A DNA stretch of 64,000 bases from contig NZ_WWCT01000014.1 in the NCBI RefSeq assembly GCF_009857605.1, positions 1-64,000 on the forward strand, read 5' to 3'. The translations under genes were made by a program, and so were the position numbers. The notes under the pieces are model-generated. The model had not been told where the DNA came from. It was given only the letters and a program-made list of their open reading frames with translations, and did not search any database. Position 1 is the stretch's first letter; each line of letters opens with the position of its first letter. Positions 8,349 through 17,379 of this stretch are shown one piece after another. The stretch is from Duganella levis. GTDB lineage: Bacteria > Pseudomonadota > Gammaproteobacteria > Burkholderiales > Burkholderiaceae_D.

Positions 8349-9459
8349 ACGCCACCGCCAGCGCCGCCAGCAAGGCAATCGCGCCCGACACGTAGCCGAT
8401 ATTGCCCGCGCCCCAGGCGGAAATACTGCCGCCGCCAATCAGCGCGCCGAGCGCGATACCGCCGTTGGCCGCCGACACATTGATGGTGCCGGCCAGCGCC
8501 TGCGCCTGCGTCGCCGCCTGCATCACGCGGATCTGGCACACCGGATACAGCGCCGTATTGGCGATGCCCCACACCGCCAGCGCCAGCACAAACCACGCGC
8601 CGCCACCGGCCAGCGCCATGCTCGCCACCATGCCAACCGCCAGCACCGCGCAGAACACCGCCGTCGTCGCCAGCGGCCGACGGCCAGCCCACAAGCCACC
8701 CAGCCAGTTGCCCAGCAGTCCCACCGCGCCAAATCCCATCAGCCACCAGCCGACCTGCGCCGGCGCCACGCCGACCGATTTCTCCAGCATCTCGGCCAGA
8801 TAGGTATAGCCGGTGAACATCGCCGTAAACACCAGCACCGACAAGGCGACGTTGGCCAGGAAGAACGGGCTTTTCAATATCTGCAACTGATCCGCCATGC
8901 GTACCGGATGGCGCGCGCGCACCGTCGGCATGCACGCAGCCAGCAGCACCGCAATCAGCAGCGACAGCGCCGCCAGCAGGCCGAACGCGCCGCGCCAGCC
9001 AATCGCATCCGACGCCAGCGTGCCCAGCGGAATGCCGAACAACATGGCGCCGGAAATCCCCAGATACACGCGCGACACGGCGCGCCCGCCCTGCCCCGGC
9101 GCGGCGATCTGCGCCGCCGTCTCGCTGGCCGTGCCCCAGAACACCGGCAACGCCAGCGCCGGCAACAGCCGCGCGACCGCCAGCACCCAGCCATTCGGCG
9201 CCAGCGCCGCCAACGCATTCGACGCCGCGAACAACAGCAGAATCGCAATGAACAAGCGCTTGCGTTCCACATTGGCCAGCCACGCCGTCAGAAACGGCCC
9301 GCACAGCATCACCACCACCGCGAACAGCGTCACCAGCTGCCCCGCCGTCGCCACCGCGATGCGCAGATCGCGCGCCAAAGCCGGCAGCAAGCCGACAATC
9401 AAAAACTCAGTGGTCACAATCACAAACGCGGCGACCGCCAGAAGAACAGAAGTAAACAT
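8320..9459 (-). CDS. MFS transporter, DHA1 family (AraJ/NepI-like efflux)
   Basis: A 379-residue protein with about 12 membrane helices. It begins FTSVLLAVAAFVIVTTEFLIVGLLPALA, a segment typical of the DHA1 sugar/nucleoside/drug efflux branch, and has a loop-2/3 region around WLANVERKRLF. It exports small molecules by proton antiport. It is divergent from a LysR gene at 9554 that is the obvious candidate regulator. Its 3' end overlaps the LysR gene at 7437-8348 tail to tail. The substrate is not determined. NepI relatives export purine ribonucleosides, which would fit the wider locus but is only suggestive. Confidence 0.88.
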   Translation of the reverse strand: MFTSVLLAVAAFVIVTTEFLIVGLLPALARDLRIAVATAGQLVTLFAVVVMLCGPFLTAWLANVERKRLFIAILLLFAASNALAALAPNGWVLAVARLLPALALPVFWGTASETAAQIAAPGQGGRAVSRVYLGISGAMLFGIPLGTLASDAIGWRGAFGLLAALSLLIAVLLAACMPTVRARHPVRMADQLQILKSPFFLANVALSVLVFTAMFTGYTYLAEMLEKSVGVAPAQVGWWLMGFGAVGLLGNWLGGLWAGRRPLATTAVFCAVLAVGMVASMALAGGGAWFVLALAVWGIANTALYPVCQIRVMQAATQAQALAGTINVSAANGGIALGALIGGGSISAWGAGNIGYVSGAIALLAALAVAFIRRPAWRR

Positions 9460-9553
9460 GGAGCTTGACCCGGTAAAAAACAGCCGCCATCATAGCCAGG
9501 ACAAAAATTCCCATGTTGGATGATTATCCCAGCCCTTTATAGAAATAAATTCC

Positions 9554-10471
9554 ATGAGCGCCACGGAACGCCTGAAAGGCCTTGAAACCTTCGTCGCCGT
9601 TGCCGACGCCGGCAGCTTCACCGCCGCCGCCGCCCGGCTGCATCTCACCAACTCGGCGGTCGGCAAAGCCATCGCCAGGCTGGAAGAGCGGCTGCACAAG
9701 CAGCTGTTCGACCGCAGCGCGCGCCAGCTGACGCTGACCGATGCCGGCGCCACCTTCTACGCCTCGTGCGTGCGCATGCTGGACGAACTGGCGGTGGCTG
9801 AACGCGCCTTATCGGATGAAGACACCCTGCCCGGCGGCCGCCTGCGCATCGACCTGCCGGCCACCTTCGGCCGCATGAAAGTGTTGGCGCCGCTGCTGGA
9901 GTTCGCCGCCCACTATCCGCACATCACACCGCACATCTCGTTCACCGACCGCTTTGTCGACGTCATCGAAGACGGCATGGACCTGGTAGTGCGGATCGGC
10001 GGCGACGACGCCTGGCCGGCGGCAGTGGGCTACCGCCACTTGGGCAACGAAGAACTGATCTTCTGCGCCGCGCCCGCCTTCATCGCCCGCCACGGCGCAC
10101 CGCAACGCGCAGCCGACCTGCCGGCATACGACGCCATCCTGTACGGCCGCGCCGACGGCAGCACGCAACCGTGGCGCATCCAGGAAGGCGCCGCCCCACT
10201 GGCGCGCCAGCACATCAACGGCCGCATGGTGTTCGGCCAGGCCGAATCGCAGGTGGCCGCCGTGGTCGCCGGACTGGGTCTGGCGCAGTTCCCCACCTGG
10301 CTGGTGGAACAGCAAATCCGCGACGGCAGCCTGGTCAACATCCTGCCGCAGCTGACCACCCAGGGCCTGCCGCTGCACCTGCTGTGGCAGCGCAGCCGCG
10401 AACACACGCCGAAAGTCCAGGCACTGCGCGCACACTTCGAAGCGACGCTGTGCATCAATCCTCAGGCCTGA
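9554..10471 (+). CDS. LysR-family transcriptional regulator
   Basis: A 305-residue regulator. The HTH lies at about residues 9-65 (FVAVADAGSFTAAAARLHLT, then AVGKAIARLEERL and LFDR), followed by the type 2 periplasmic-binding effector fold, with a GRLRIDLPATFG linker at about 95. It belongs to the large AaeR/DmlR-like group. It is divergently arranged with the MFS exporter (94-bp gap), so it probably controls that exporter. The inducer is unknown. It converges on a glutathione transferase gene, with 32 bp between the stops. Confidence 0.9.
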   Translation: MSATERLKGLETFVAVADAGSFTAAAARLHLTNSAVGKAIARLEERLHKQLFDRSARQLTLTDAGATFYASCVRMLDELAVAERALSDEDTLPGGRLRIDLPATFGRMKVLAPLLEFAAHYPHITPHISFTDRFVDVIEDGMDLVVRIGGDDAWPAAVGYRHLGNEELIFCAAPAFIARHGAPQRAADLPAYDAILYGRADGSTQPWRIQEGAAPLARQHINGRMVFGQAESQVAAVVAGLGLAQFPTWLVEQQIRDGSLVNILPQLTTQGLPLHLLWQRSREHTPKVQALRAHFEATLCINPQA

Positions 10472-10503
10472 ATGGCCGCCGTCGCCGGTAGCGTCCAAGC
10501 TGT

Positions 10504-11154
10504 TTAGCTGGAAAACGCCGGCTGGGTTATCACACTCTCGCGCTGCTTCATCCGTTCGTACCAGGCCAGCAAGGCCCGGCATTCAGCGGGAATCTCCAGC
10601 TTGACAATGGCAGCGAACACCAGGCCGCCGATCACGGTAATGTCGGCCATCGAGAACTCCGCGCCCGCGATGAACGGTTGGCGCTGAAGCACCGTGTCGA
10701 AGTAATGCATGCCACGGATCGCCTTGTCACGCTGACGGAATCCCCATTCCTGATTCTGGTACAGCTCCACCGACGGCCCCAGTCCTGGTGTGCCATGGTG
10801 AAAATACACGCTGATCGCGTCCAGCAATTCGATTTCGGCGCGCTTGCTCATCATGTGAATGATCCCCTGCTGCAGCGGCGTCGCGCCGGTAAGGCTGGGA
10901 GCGCCATTAAGCGTATCGAGATATTGCGTAATCGCGGTGCATTCGGCAATCAGCGTACCGTCGTGAAGTTCCAGCACGGGCAGCGTTCCCGAGTAGTTTT
11001 TTTGCGCGACAAACTCGGGCGTCTTGTGCTCACCCTTGTATAAATCGACCATCTTGAACTGGATTTGCGCTTGCAGCTTCTTTTCTGCAATGGCAATCCG
11101 TACGCGCGTCGGATAGGGGCCGACCGGAAAATCGTACACCGTCATGGAAGTCAT
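10504..11154 (-). CDS. Glutathione S-transferase family protein
   Basis: A protein of 216 residues with an N-terminal thioredoxin fold (TVYDFPVGPYPTRVRIAIAEK, then the GTLPVLELHDGTLIAECTAI segment with the cis-Pro and the glutathione-binding Glu-Cys/Ser position) and an all-helical C-terminal domain. The ATG at 11154 has an AGGAG site at ideal spacing. A GTG at 11160 overlaps that site and is unlikely. It is divergent from a TetR repressor with an operator-like inverted repeat between them, so it is probably induced by an electrophile or xenobiotic sensed by the repressor. The substrate is unknown. Confidence 0.9.
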   Translation of the reverse strand: MTSMTVYDFPVGPYPTRVRIAIAEKKLQAQIQFKMVDLYKGEHKTPEFVAQKNYSGTLPVLELHDGTLIAECTAITQYLDTLNGAPSLTGATPLQQGIIHMMSKRAEIELLDAISVYFHHGTPGLGPSVELYQNQEWGFRQRDKAIRGMHYFDTVLQRQPFIAGAEFSMADITVIGGLVFAAIVKLEIPAECRALLAWYERMKQRESVITQPAFSS

Positions 11155-11197
11155 GATCACTCCTGAATAAAAATTGATTGAAAGTCGCTTTGAATTG

Positions 11198-11217
11198 CCT
11201 ACCTAACGTTTGGTAGG
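11198..11217. promoter_or_regulatory. Inverted repeat, probable TetR operator
   Basis: CCTACC and GGTAGG form a perfect 6-bp inverted repeat around an 8-bp spacer (TAACGTTT) in the GST/TetR intergenic region. The right arm overlaps the -35 hexamer proposed for the TetR gene, so occupancy would block transcription. This fits autoregulation and co-repression of the divergent GST gene. Confidence 0.65.
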
Positions 11218-11238
11218 TTAACGATAGTGCGTTATACT
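11210..11238 (+). promoter_or_regulatory. Sigma-70 promoter for the TetR gene
   Basis: TTGGTA (11210-11215) and TATACT (11233-11238) are separated by exactly 17 bp, a good -35/-10 match. The -10 box is 36 bp before the GTG start at 11275. It overlaps the inverted repeat at 11198-11217. Confidence 0.6.
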
Positions 11239-11274
11239 GCACGATGTCAACACTTTTTATCGGCTGGAGTGACA

Positions 11275-11850
11275 GTGAAGATTGAAGCGGAAACAAATTC
11301 GAGGGAAAAGATCCTGATGGAAGCTACCAGGATGGCCCAGGCGCATGGCTATAACGGCCTGAACATTCGTGATCTGGCCAGCGCAGTCGGCATCAAGGCG
11401 GCCAGCGTGTACCATCATTTCGCCAGCAAGGCCGATCTGGGAGCGGCAGTCGCCAAGCGCTACTGGGAAGACTCGGAAGCCACGCTGCAGGCGCTGCTCG
11501 AAGAGTTGGGCGACCCGCTGGCATGCCTGCGCCGATATCCGGACACTTTTCGCAAAGCCCTCGACCGCGACAATCGCATCTGCCTGTGCAGTTTCATGGC
11601 GGCGGAAACAGACGATCTTCCCGACCCAATCAAGCTCGAAGTACGCAAATTCGCCGAGGTGAATATTGCCTGGTTGAAACAAGTGCTGATCGCCGCGGAC
11701 AGCGTCCCGAGCGATCAATCCGATATCCGCGCCCAAGCCATTTTTGCCGCTGTCGCAGGCGCTCAGCTGATCGCCCGCAGCCGGTGTGACATCACAGTCT
11801 ATGATCAACTGATCGCAGGTTATGTATCGGCTGGCTTGATACCGTCCTAG
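11275..11850 (+). CDS. TetR/AcrR-family repressor
   Basis: A 191-residue regulator. The N-terminal HTH (about residues 10-55) shows REKILMEATRMAQAHGYNGL, IRDLASAVGIKAASVYHHF and KADLGAAV, and is followed by a helical ligand-binding domain. The GTG at 11275 is chosen because a GGAG site lies 5 nt upstream and the HTH begins at the normal distance. Longer starts would add residues uncommon in the family. It is divergent from the GST gene and probably represses both, through the inverted repeat at 11198-11217. It converges on pqiC with only 9 bp between stops. Confidence 0.9.
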   Translation: MKIEAETNSREKILMEATRMAQAHGYNGLNIRDLASAVGIKAASVYHHFASKADLGAAVAKRYWEDSEATLQALLEELGDPLACLRRYPDTFRKALDRDNRICLCSFMAAETDDLPDPIKLEVRKFAEVNIAWLKQVLIAADSVPSDQSDIRAQAIFAAVAGAQLIARSRCDITVYDQLIAGYVSAGLIPS

Positions 11851-11859
11851 CAGCGACCT

Positions 11860-12450
11860 TCAACAGCCAGATCTTTCTCCGGCGGCCAGCGCCCGCACCG
11901 CCTTGGCGATGTCGCTGCCGATGCGGACTACGGCGCGGCGGTGGCCGGCCACCAGCGCGTCATAACCGGCGCCTACCGTCTCCTGCGCCACGCTGCGGCA
12001 AGTCAGCACCTGCGTGCTGCCCACCTGCCGCACGCTCCACACCGCGTCGATCAGCGCATACCGCCCCGGCGCCGACTCAAAGCGCTGCACATTGGTGCTG
12101 ATGCGGTACACCGTCGCCTGCTCCGGCACCGGCGTGCGGAACGCATCGATCGTCCCCAGTTCGCCCGACACCGCCAGCGACAAGGCCTGGCCAATCTCCG
12201 CCGCCGGCGGCGCCGCCCAGCGCTCCTGCTCCAGCAGGTCCATGCGCCCCTCGCCAGTGGTCACCAGCAGCTGGTTGCGCGTCACCTGCTTCGGCACCGT
12301 CACCGCCGGCATCTCGATGTAATACGACGCGCGCGCCGCCGGCGCTGGTGCCACGCCCAGCCCATTACTCAAACTGTAGAAATGCTCCGGCGGCGAACTC
12401 GCGCAGCCGCCCAGCACCAGCACCGCCGCAAGGCCAAATGCACGCATCAT
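11860..12450 (-). CDS. pqiC: PqiC-type outer-membrane lipoprotein (ABC-type transport auxiliary component)
   Basis: A 196-residue lipoprotein. The signal sequence ends in a lipobox (VLVLGGCASS, lipidated Cys16), and the rest is the LptE/DUF330-like fold seen in PqiC, with FYSLSNG near the N-terminus. In E. coli, PqiC is an outer-membrane anchor for the PqiB tunnel that bridges the periplasm and moves lipids between membranes. It is the last gene of a pqiA-pqiB-pqiC operon, with its ATG overlapping the pqiB stop (4 nt). It ends 9 bp from the convergent TetR gene. Confidence 0.88.
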   Translation of the reverse strand: MMRAFGLAAVLVLGGCASSPPEHFYSLSNGLGVAPAPAARASYYIEMPAVTVPKQVTRNQLLVTTGEGRMDLLEQERWAAPPAAEIGQALSLAVSGELGTIDAFRTPVPEQATVYRISTNVQRFESAPGRYALIDAVWSVRQVGSTQVLTCRSVAQETVGAGYDALVAGHRRAVVRIGSDIAKAVRALAAGERSGC

Positions 12451-14069
12451 TTCTGATCTCCTTTTTTATCGACCTTACCGCGTATCAGCGCTTCCGGATG
12501 CCGCTCCAGATAATCGGCCAGCGCATCGAGCGACTGCATCGTCTGCGTCACCTGCTGCAACGCCTCGCGCAAGTCCGACTGCGCCGGCGAATCCTTCTGC
12601 AGCAACTCGTCGGCCTGGTGGAACGTCTTGCGCGCCGCCGCCAGCGTGTCCTTCAACTCCGGCACCACCTGCGCATCCAGACGCTTCATCAGCACATCGG
12701 CGCTCTTCAGCGTATCGCGCAGGTTCTTGCCGATCTCCTCGAACGGCACCTTATCCAGCTTGCGCGCGATGCTGGAAATCTGCGTCTGCAATTCATCCAG
12801 GCTGTTAGGCACGGTCGGCAGCTCCACCACCTCCTGTGACGTATCGATCTTGGCCGGCGCCGCATTGGGGAAGAAGTCCAGCGCCACATACAACTGGCCG
12901 GTCAGCAGATTCCCGGTGCGCAGCTGGCCGCGCAGCCCGCGCGCCACCATCCGCTCCAGCACCTGCGTGCCAGCCGAACGGTCCTCGTTGGTGCCGACCG
13001 TCTGGGCAAAGCTGCGGCCCAGCCGCGCCGGATACATATCCACCGTCACCGGCATGCGGAAGTTCTTCTTCACCGGATCGAACTCCACGCCCACCGAACG
13101 CACCTCGCCCAGCACAATGCCGCGGAAGTCCACCGAGGCGCCGGCCGACAGGCCGCGCAGCGACTGGTCGAAATACAGCACCGTGGTCACCGCCACGCCA
13201 TCCGGCTCGCGCAGCGCGCTGCCCTGGTCGGCCGCCAGCGCAAAGTCGCTGCCAGCAGGCGCCGGCGCGGACGGTTTCTGCCCGCTGACCGACTCGAACG
13301 CAATGCCGCCCACCAGCAGCGCCGCCAGCGACTGCGTGTTGACCTTGAAGCCCGACGAATCGAGCCGCACATCGACCCCGCTGGCATGCCACCAGCGCGA
13401 ATTCTTGCCCACATACTGATCGTACGGCGCGGCGATAAACACAGACATCTTGACGCCGCGTCCCTTCTCATCGAGATCGAAGCCGGTCACCTGCCCGACC
13501 TGGATGCGGCGATAGAAAATCGGCGAACCGACATCGATGGAACCCAGCGACTCGCCATGCAGCACGAACGACGTGCCCTTCTCGTCGCGCGTCACCTGCG
13601 GCGGCTTCTCCAGCCCCGTGAACTCGTGCGTGGTCTCTTCCGACTTGCCGGCATCGACGCCGATATAAGAACCGGACAACAGCGTATTCAAGCCGGTCAC
13701 GCCGCTGGCGCCGATGCGCGGCTTGACCACCCAGAAGCGCGTATCGTTGGCCGTAAAGCGCTTGGCCTCCTTGCTCATGTCAATGGTCACCAGCACCTTG
13801 GACAAATCGCGCGCCAGCGTAATCGTCTTCACCAGGCCGATGTCCACGTCCTTGTATTTGACCTTGGTCTTGCCCGGCTCCAGCCCGTCGGCGCTGCGGA
13901 AGCTCACCGTCACTGTCGGTCCCTGTTCCAGCACCGTGCGCACCACCAGCGTCAGGCCGATCAGCGCCGCCAGCAATGGAATCAGCCACACCAGCGACGG
14001 CAGCCAGCGGCTAGGCTTCTCCACTTCCGGCTCGGGCAACGGCGGCTGGCCGTTATCGTTATCAGACAT
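12447..14069 (-). CDS. pqiB: PqiB, MCE-domain intermembrane transport protein
   Basis: A 540-residue protein close to the length of E. coli PqiB. A cytosolic Pro/Glu-rich start is followed by one transmembrane helix (about residues 22-45, LPSLVWLIPLLAALIGLTLV). Three MCE (MlaD) modules follow (about 48-140, 160-270 and 290-400), with typical G-L-x-x-G-x-x-V elements such as GLEPGKTKVKYKDVDIG. The C-terminal part is a long helical coil (about 420-525). MCE rings stack into a hollow tube for lipid traffic. It overlaps pqiA by 8 nt and pqiC by 4 nt. The role is inferred from E. coli PqiABC and its part in envelope stress. Confidence 0.92.
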   Translation of the reverse strand: MSDNDNGQPPLPEPEVEKPSRWLPSLVWLIPLLAALIGLTLVVRTVLEQGPTVTVSFRSADGLEPGKTKVKYKDVDIGLVKTITLARDLSKVLVTIDMSKEAKRFTANDTRFWVVKPRIGASGVTGLNTLLSGSYIGVDAGKSEETTHEFTGLEKPPQVTRDEKGTSFVLHGESLGSIDVGSPIFYRRIQVGQVTGFDLDEKGRGVKMSVFIAAPYDQYVGKNSRWWHASGVDVRLDSSGFKVNTQSLAALLVGGIAFESVSGQKPSAPAPAGSDFALAADQGSALREPDGVAVTTVLYFDQSLRGLSAGASVDFRGIVLGEVRSVGVEFDPVKKNFRMPVTVDMYPARLGRSFAQTVGTNEDRSAGTQVLERMVARGLRGQLRTGNLLTGQLYVALDFFPNAAPAKIDTSQEVVELPTVPNSLDELQTQISSIARKLDKVPFEEIGKNLRDTLKSADVLMKRLDAQVVPELKDTLAAARKTFHQADELLQKDSPAQSDLREALQQVTQTMQSLDALADYLERHPEALIRGKVDKKGDQK

Positions 14070-15330
14070 GCTTCTCTCCGTGTGTATCGATAGGATCCCA
14101 GATCAGGCGGGGATCGAACTGCATGGACGCGATCATGGTCAGCACCACCACCGCGCAAAACGCCAGCGCGCCGGGACCGGCCGTGATCACCGCCAGCGAC
14201 TGGAAGCGCACCAGCGCCACCGTCAGCGTAATGACGAAAATATCCAGCATCGACCAGCGCCCCACAAACTCCACGATGCGATACAACATCGTGCGCTGCA
14301 ACGGCTGCCAGCGCGAGCGCCGCTGCGTCGTCCACGCCAGCAGCGCCAGCGCCGCCAGCTTCAGCACCGGCACCACAATGCTGGCGACGAAAATAATCGC
14401 CGCCAGCGCTGGCGAACCGCTGGTCCAGAAGTAGACCACGCCGCTGATGATGGTGTCGTCCTCCTTGCCGAACAGCGAATGGGTGTACATCACCGGCAGC
14501 AAATTGGCGGGAATGTACAGGATCGCCGCCGCCAGCAAAAACGCCCAGGTGCGGCCGACGCTGTCCGGATGACGGCGATGCAGCCGCGCGCCGCAACGCG
14601 CACAATACTGGTGCCGCACTGTGTACTTCAGCGACTCCACCAGTCCGCAGGCGTGGCAGGCCAGCAGCGGCGCACCCTTGATAAGCGCGGCGTAATGAAA
14701 CGTCTTCTGCGCTGCGCGGCGCGGTCCCGGCAAATGCTCGCCAATATTCCACAAAATTTTCGGATCGAACGACACCACGATGGCCAGCATCAGCGTCAGC
14801 GCGCCGAAGGCGAATACCCCCGGCTGCACAATCACCTCGGCCAGGCTGGTCATCTTGACGATGGTGATCAGGATGCCGATCATCAGCACCTCGGTCATGC
14901 CCCAGCGCCGCGCCATGCCCACCGCGCGCAGCAGATGATCGAAACCGGGCGGCCGCCGGCCCTTGCGCAAGGACAGCGTCACATACAGCAAAGAGCCCAG
15001 TTCCACCGCCGGCAGCACCATCGTAAACAGGAACACCACGCTGGCCACCACCTCCATATGCTCGGTCCACAGCACGCGGATCGCGCCCAGCAGCGTGGCG
15101 CTGGTGCTGTAGCCGCCGACATCGAGTTGAACGATCGGGAAGAACTGCGCGATCAGGAACGTAAACACCGCGCCCATGGTGATGGCCGCCATGCGGCTGG
15201 CATCCGAGTAAATGCCGCGATACAGGACCGAGCGGCAACGCACGCAGCGCGCCTTCTCGCGCGGGCGTACCGGGCGGCGCATATGCAGCACGCCGCAATC
15301 GTGGCAACTGATTAAATCGTATCGGTGCAC
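14062..15330 (-). CDS. pqiA: PqiA, paraquat-inducible inner-membrane protein
   Basis: A 422-residue membrane protein with two PqiA repeats, each with about four helices and preceded by a rubredoxin-like zinc ribbon. The first ribbon is CHDCG...CVRC near residues 9-35, and the second is CHACG...CARCG near 220-245. PqiA is the inner-membrane partner of the PqiB/PqiC lipid bridge. The start is GTG at 15330 and directly precedes the first Cys pair. There is no strong Shine-Dalgarno site, so the exact start is moderately certain. It is the first gene of the pqiABC operon and divergent from a periplasmic binding protein gene. Confidence 0.9.
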   Translation of the reverse strand: MHRYDLISCHDCGVLHMRRPVRPREKARCVRCRSVLYRGIYSDASRMAAITMGAVFTFLIAQFFPIVQLDVGGYSTSATLLGAIRVLWTEHMEVVASVVFLFTMVLPAVELGSLLYVTLSLRKGRRPPGFDHLLRAVGMARRWGMTEVLMIGILITIVKMTSLAEVIVQPGVFAFGALTLMLAIVVSFDPKILWNIGEHLPGPRRAAQKTFHYAALIKGAPLLACHACGLVESLKYTVRHQYCARCGARLHRRHPDSVGRTWAFLLAAAILYIPANLLPVMYTHSLFGKEDDTIISGVVYFWTSGSPALAAIIFVASIVVPVLKLAALALLAWTTQRRSRWQPLQRTMLYRIVEFVGRWSMLDIFVITLTVALVRFQSLAVITAGPGALAFCAVVVLTMIASMQFDPRLIWDPIDTHGEKHV

Positions 15331-15425
15331 AGGTTAGCTGCTCAGTCAATAATGCTCATATCATACGGCAAAGCCGGATCAGCTATGATAGCCTGCCAAG
15401 CCAATAAAAATAACGGATACCGCCC

Positions 15426-16142
15426 ATGCCCCGCCGTTGGTCCGCACTCCTGGCCACCACGCTAGTCGCCAGCGCCGCCGCGCAAGGCCCGGACACGCTC
15501 ATCTTCGGCACCACGCATGAAACTGACGCCATCGTCTTCCGTTATGCCAGCGACTACCTGCAACGCCTGTGCGCCGACATCCGCCAGCGCTGCGTGCTAC
15601 AAAGCCTGCCAGGCCGGCGCAGCGAAGCCATGCTGTCTGACGGCAGCCTGGCCGGGGAAATGGGACGCGTCAAGGATTATGGCCGCAAGCATCCACAGTA
15701 CCTGCGCATTGATGAACCGTTTGTGCAGACACACACATATGTCTTCACGCCGCGCGGCCAGCCGGCTATCGACAGTTGGGAAGAACTGGCCGCCACCGCG
15801 CACAGCGTCAGTTACAAGCGCGGCATCTACACCTACCAGACCAAATTGGAAGCACTGCAACCGCGCGTGCGGCCGCACGACGTGCAAAACGTGCCGGCCT
15901 GCCTGGAAATGGTAATCAAGGGTCGCGACCAGGCCTGCGTTTACGACGACGGCAGCCTGAGTGCCGCCTCGCGCGCCATGCTGTCGCAGGGCCGCACCGG
16001 CAAGCCGCTGGAAGAACTGGGACTTTACATCTACGTCGGCGCCGACCAGCGCGCGCTGGCCGACAGCATCAACGCCGCCGCCCGCCGCCTGCAAGCGCAG
16101 GGTGTGAAGGAAGAACTGCGGCGCAAATATTTCGTCAGGTAG
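15426..16142 (+). CDS. Periplasmic substrate-binding protein-like (SBP_bac_3 fold)
   Basis: A 238-residue protein with a short signal peptide (MPRRWSALLATTLVASAAAQ). The remainder has the layout of extracellular solute-binding proteins family 3: TLIFGTTHETDAI start, a hinge region near RIDEPFVQTHTYVF, then HSVSYKRGIYTY and ending VKEELRRKYF. No permease or ATPase gene is adjacent, so it may be an orphan binding protein or serve a sensor. It is divergent from pqiA, and its 3' end overlaps the convergent M20 hydrolase by 8 bp. The ligand is unknown. Confidence 0.78.
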   Translation: MPRRWSALLATTLVASAAAQGPDTLIFGTTHETDAIVFRYASDYLQRLCADIRQRCVLQSLPGRRSEAMLSDGSLAGEMGRVKDYGRKHPQYLRIDEPFVQTHTYVFTPRGQPAIDSWEELAATAHSVSYKRGIYTYQTKLEALQPRVRPHDVQNVPACLEMVIKGRDQACVYDDGSLSAASRAMLSQGRTGKPLEELGLYIYVGADQRALADSINAAARRLQAQGVKEELRRKYFVR

Positions 16143-17379
16143 CGGCCAGGAAATCGAACAGCGTGGCGGCGACCACCTTGGTGGCCTTGCGCAGGTCTTC
16201 CAGATTGAGGCGCTCATCGGCCTTCTTGGCGTTGGATTCAGGGACGGTGCGCGGACCGGCGCCGTATAGCACGGCGGGGATGCCATGTTCGCCGTACAGG
16301 CGCGCGTCCGCATATAGCGGCGTGCCTTGCGCCGGGATTTTCTCGCCGATGAAGGTCTCGGCGTTTTGCTGGATGCTGGCCACCAGCTTCTCCGTGCCCG
16401 ACAACTCGCGCAGCGCGTGCGACAGCAGCAGGCGCTTGATTTCCAGCGTGATGCCGGGCACACCTTGCACCGCGTTCTCGATCAGTGCGCGCACTTGCGC
16501 TTCCACCGCCACCGGATCTTCTTCCGGAATCATGCGGCGGTCCATCTTCAGCACCACTTTGCCCGGCACCACGTTGGTGTTGGTGCCGCCGTCGATGCGG
16601 CCCACCAGCATGGTCGGCGAATCGATGCCGGCGATCTTCGACTTGATCTTCTTCAGCTCCGGCAGCTGGTCGTAGATCGCATTCAGGATGCGCGTCGCCG
16701 CCTGCAAGGCATCGTGCCCGGTCTCCGGCATCGCGCCGTGACCTGACTTGCCGTGCACCGTCACCTCCAGCTGCAAGCAGGCGTTGTGCGCGGTGACGAT
16801 GTTGTAGCTGAAGCCTGCCGCGATCACATAATCCGGCTTGGTCAGTTTCTGCTCCAGCAGCCAGCCTGGCCCCAGCAGGCCGCCGAATTCCTCGTCATAG
16901 GTGAAGTGCAGTTCCAGCCCGCCCTTCAGCGGCACGCCCAATGCCTCCAGCGCGCGCACCGCAAAGATATAGGTCGCAAAATCGCACTTGGACACCGCCG
17001 CCGCGCGGCCGTAGATAAAGCCATCTGCCACCACGCCGCCATACGGCGGATAAGTCCAGTTATCACCCGGCGGCACCACGTCGCCGTGCGCATTCAGCGC
17101 TACGGTCGGCCCGCCCGCCGCATAAGGACGGCGCACGATCAGATTGGTGATGCTCTGCATGCCGTAATCATGCACCGCCTGTTCCGGCACCGCGTGCTTC
17201 TCGGCCGTCCAGCCATAGGCCTTGACCAGATCCGCCACCATCTCCGCATGCGGCGCGTTGTTACCGGGCGGCGTGTCGGTCGGTACCCGCAGCAGTTGTT
17301 GCAGCACGCCGACTTCCTCGTCAAAGTGGGCGTCGATCCATTCGGCCAGTTTTTGCTTGTTCATTGCTTGTTCTTTCAT
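16135..17379 (-). CDS. M20-family metallohydrolase (ArgE/DapE-like) in the purine operon
   Basis: A 414-residue enzyme of the M20 peptidase/deacylase family. Metal-site landmarks are ALNAHGDVVPPGDNW (His of the first motif), AAAVSKCDFATY (Asp region), TYDEEFGGLLGP (Glu pair) and the later dimerisation domain with HGKSGHGAMPE. It would hydrolyse an amide bond, such as N-acyl or N-carbamoyl, but the substrate is not known. The ATG overlaps the puuD stop (ATGA), so it is co-translated with urate hydroxylase, which suggests a role in purine ring breakdown, for example on ureido compounds. It could equally be a deacetylase of unrelated function. An internal ATG at 17364 is an alternative start. 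Confidence 0.85.
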   Translation of the reverse strand: MKEQAMNKQKLAEWIDAHFDEEVGVLQQLLRVPTDTPPGNNAPHAEMVADLVKAYGWTAEKHAVPEQAVHDYGMQSITNLIVRRPYAAGGPTVALNAHGDVVPPGDNWTYPPYGGVVADGFIYGRAAAVSKCDFATYIFAVRALEALGVPLKGGLELHFTYDEEFGGLLGPGWLLEQKLTKPDYVIAAGFSYNIVTAHNACLQLEVTVHGKSGHGAMPETGHDALQAATRILNAIYDQLPELKKIKSKIAGIDSPTMLVGRIDGGTNTNVVPGKVVLKMDRRMIPEEDPVAVEAQVRALIENAVQGVPGITLEIKRLLLSHALRELSGTEKLVASIQQNAETFIGEKIPAQGTPLYADARLYGEHGIPAVLYGAGPRTVPESNAKKADERLNLEDLRKATKVVAATLFDFLAAT

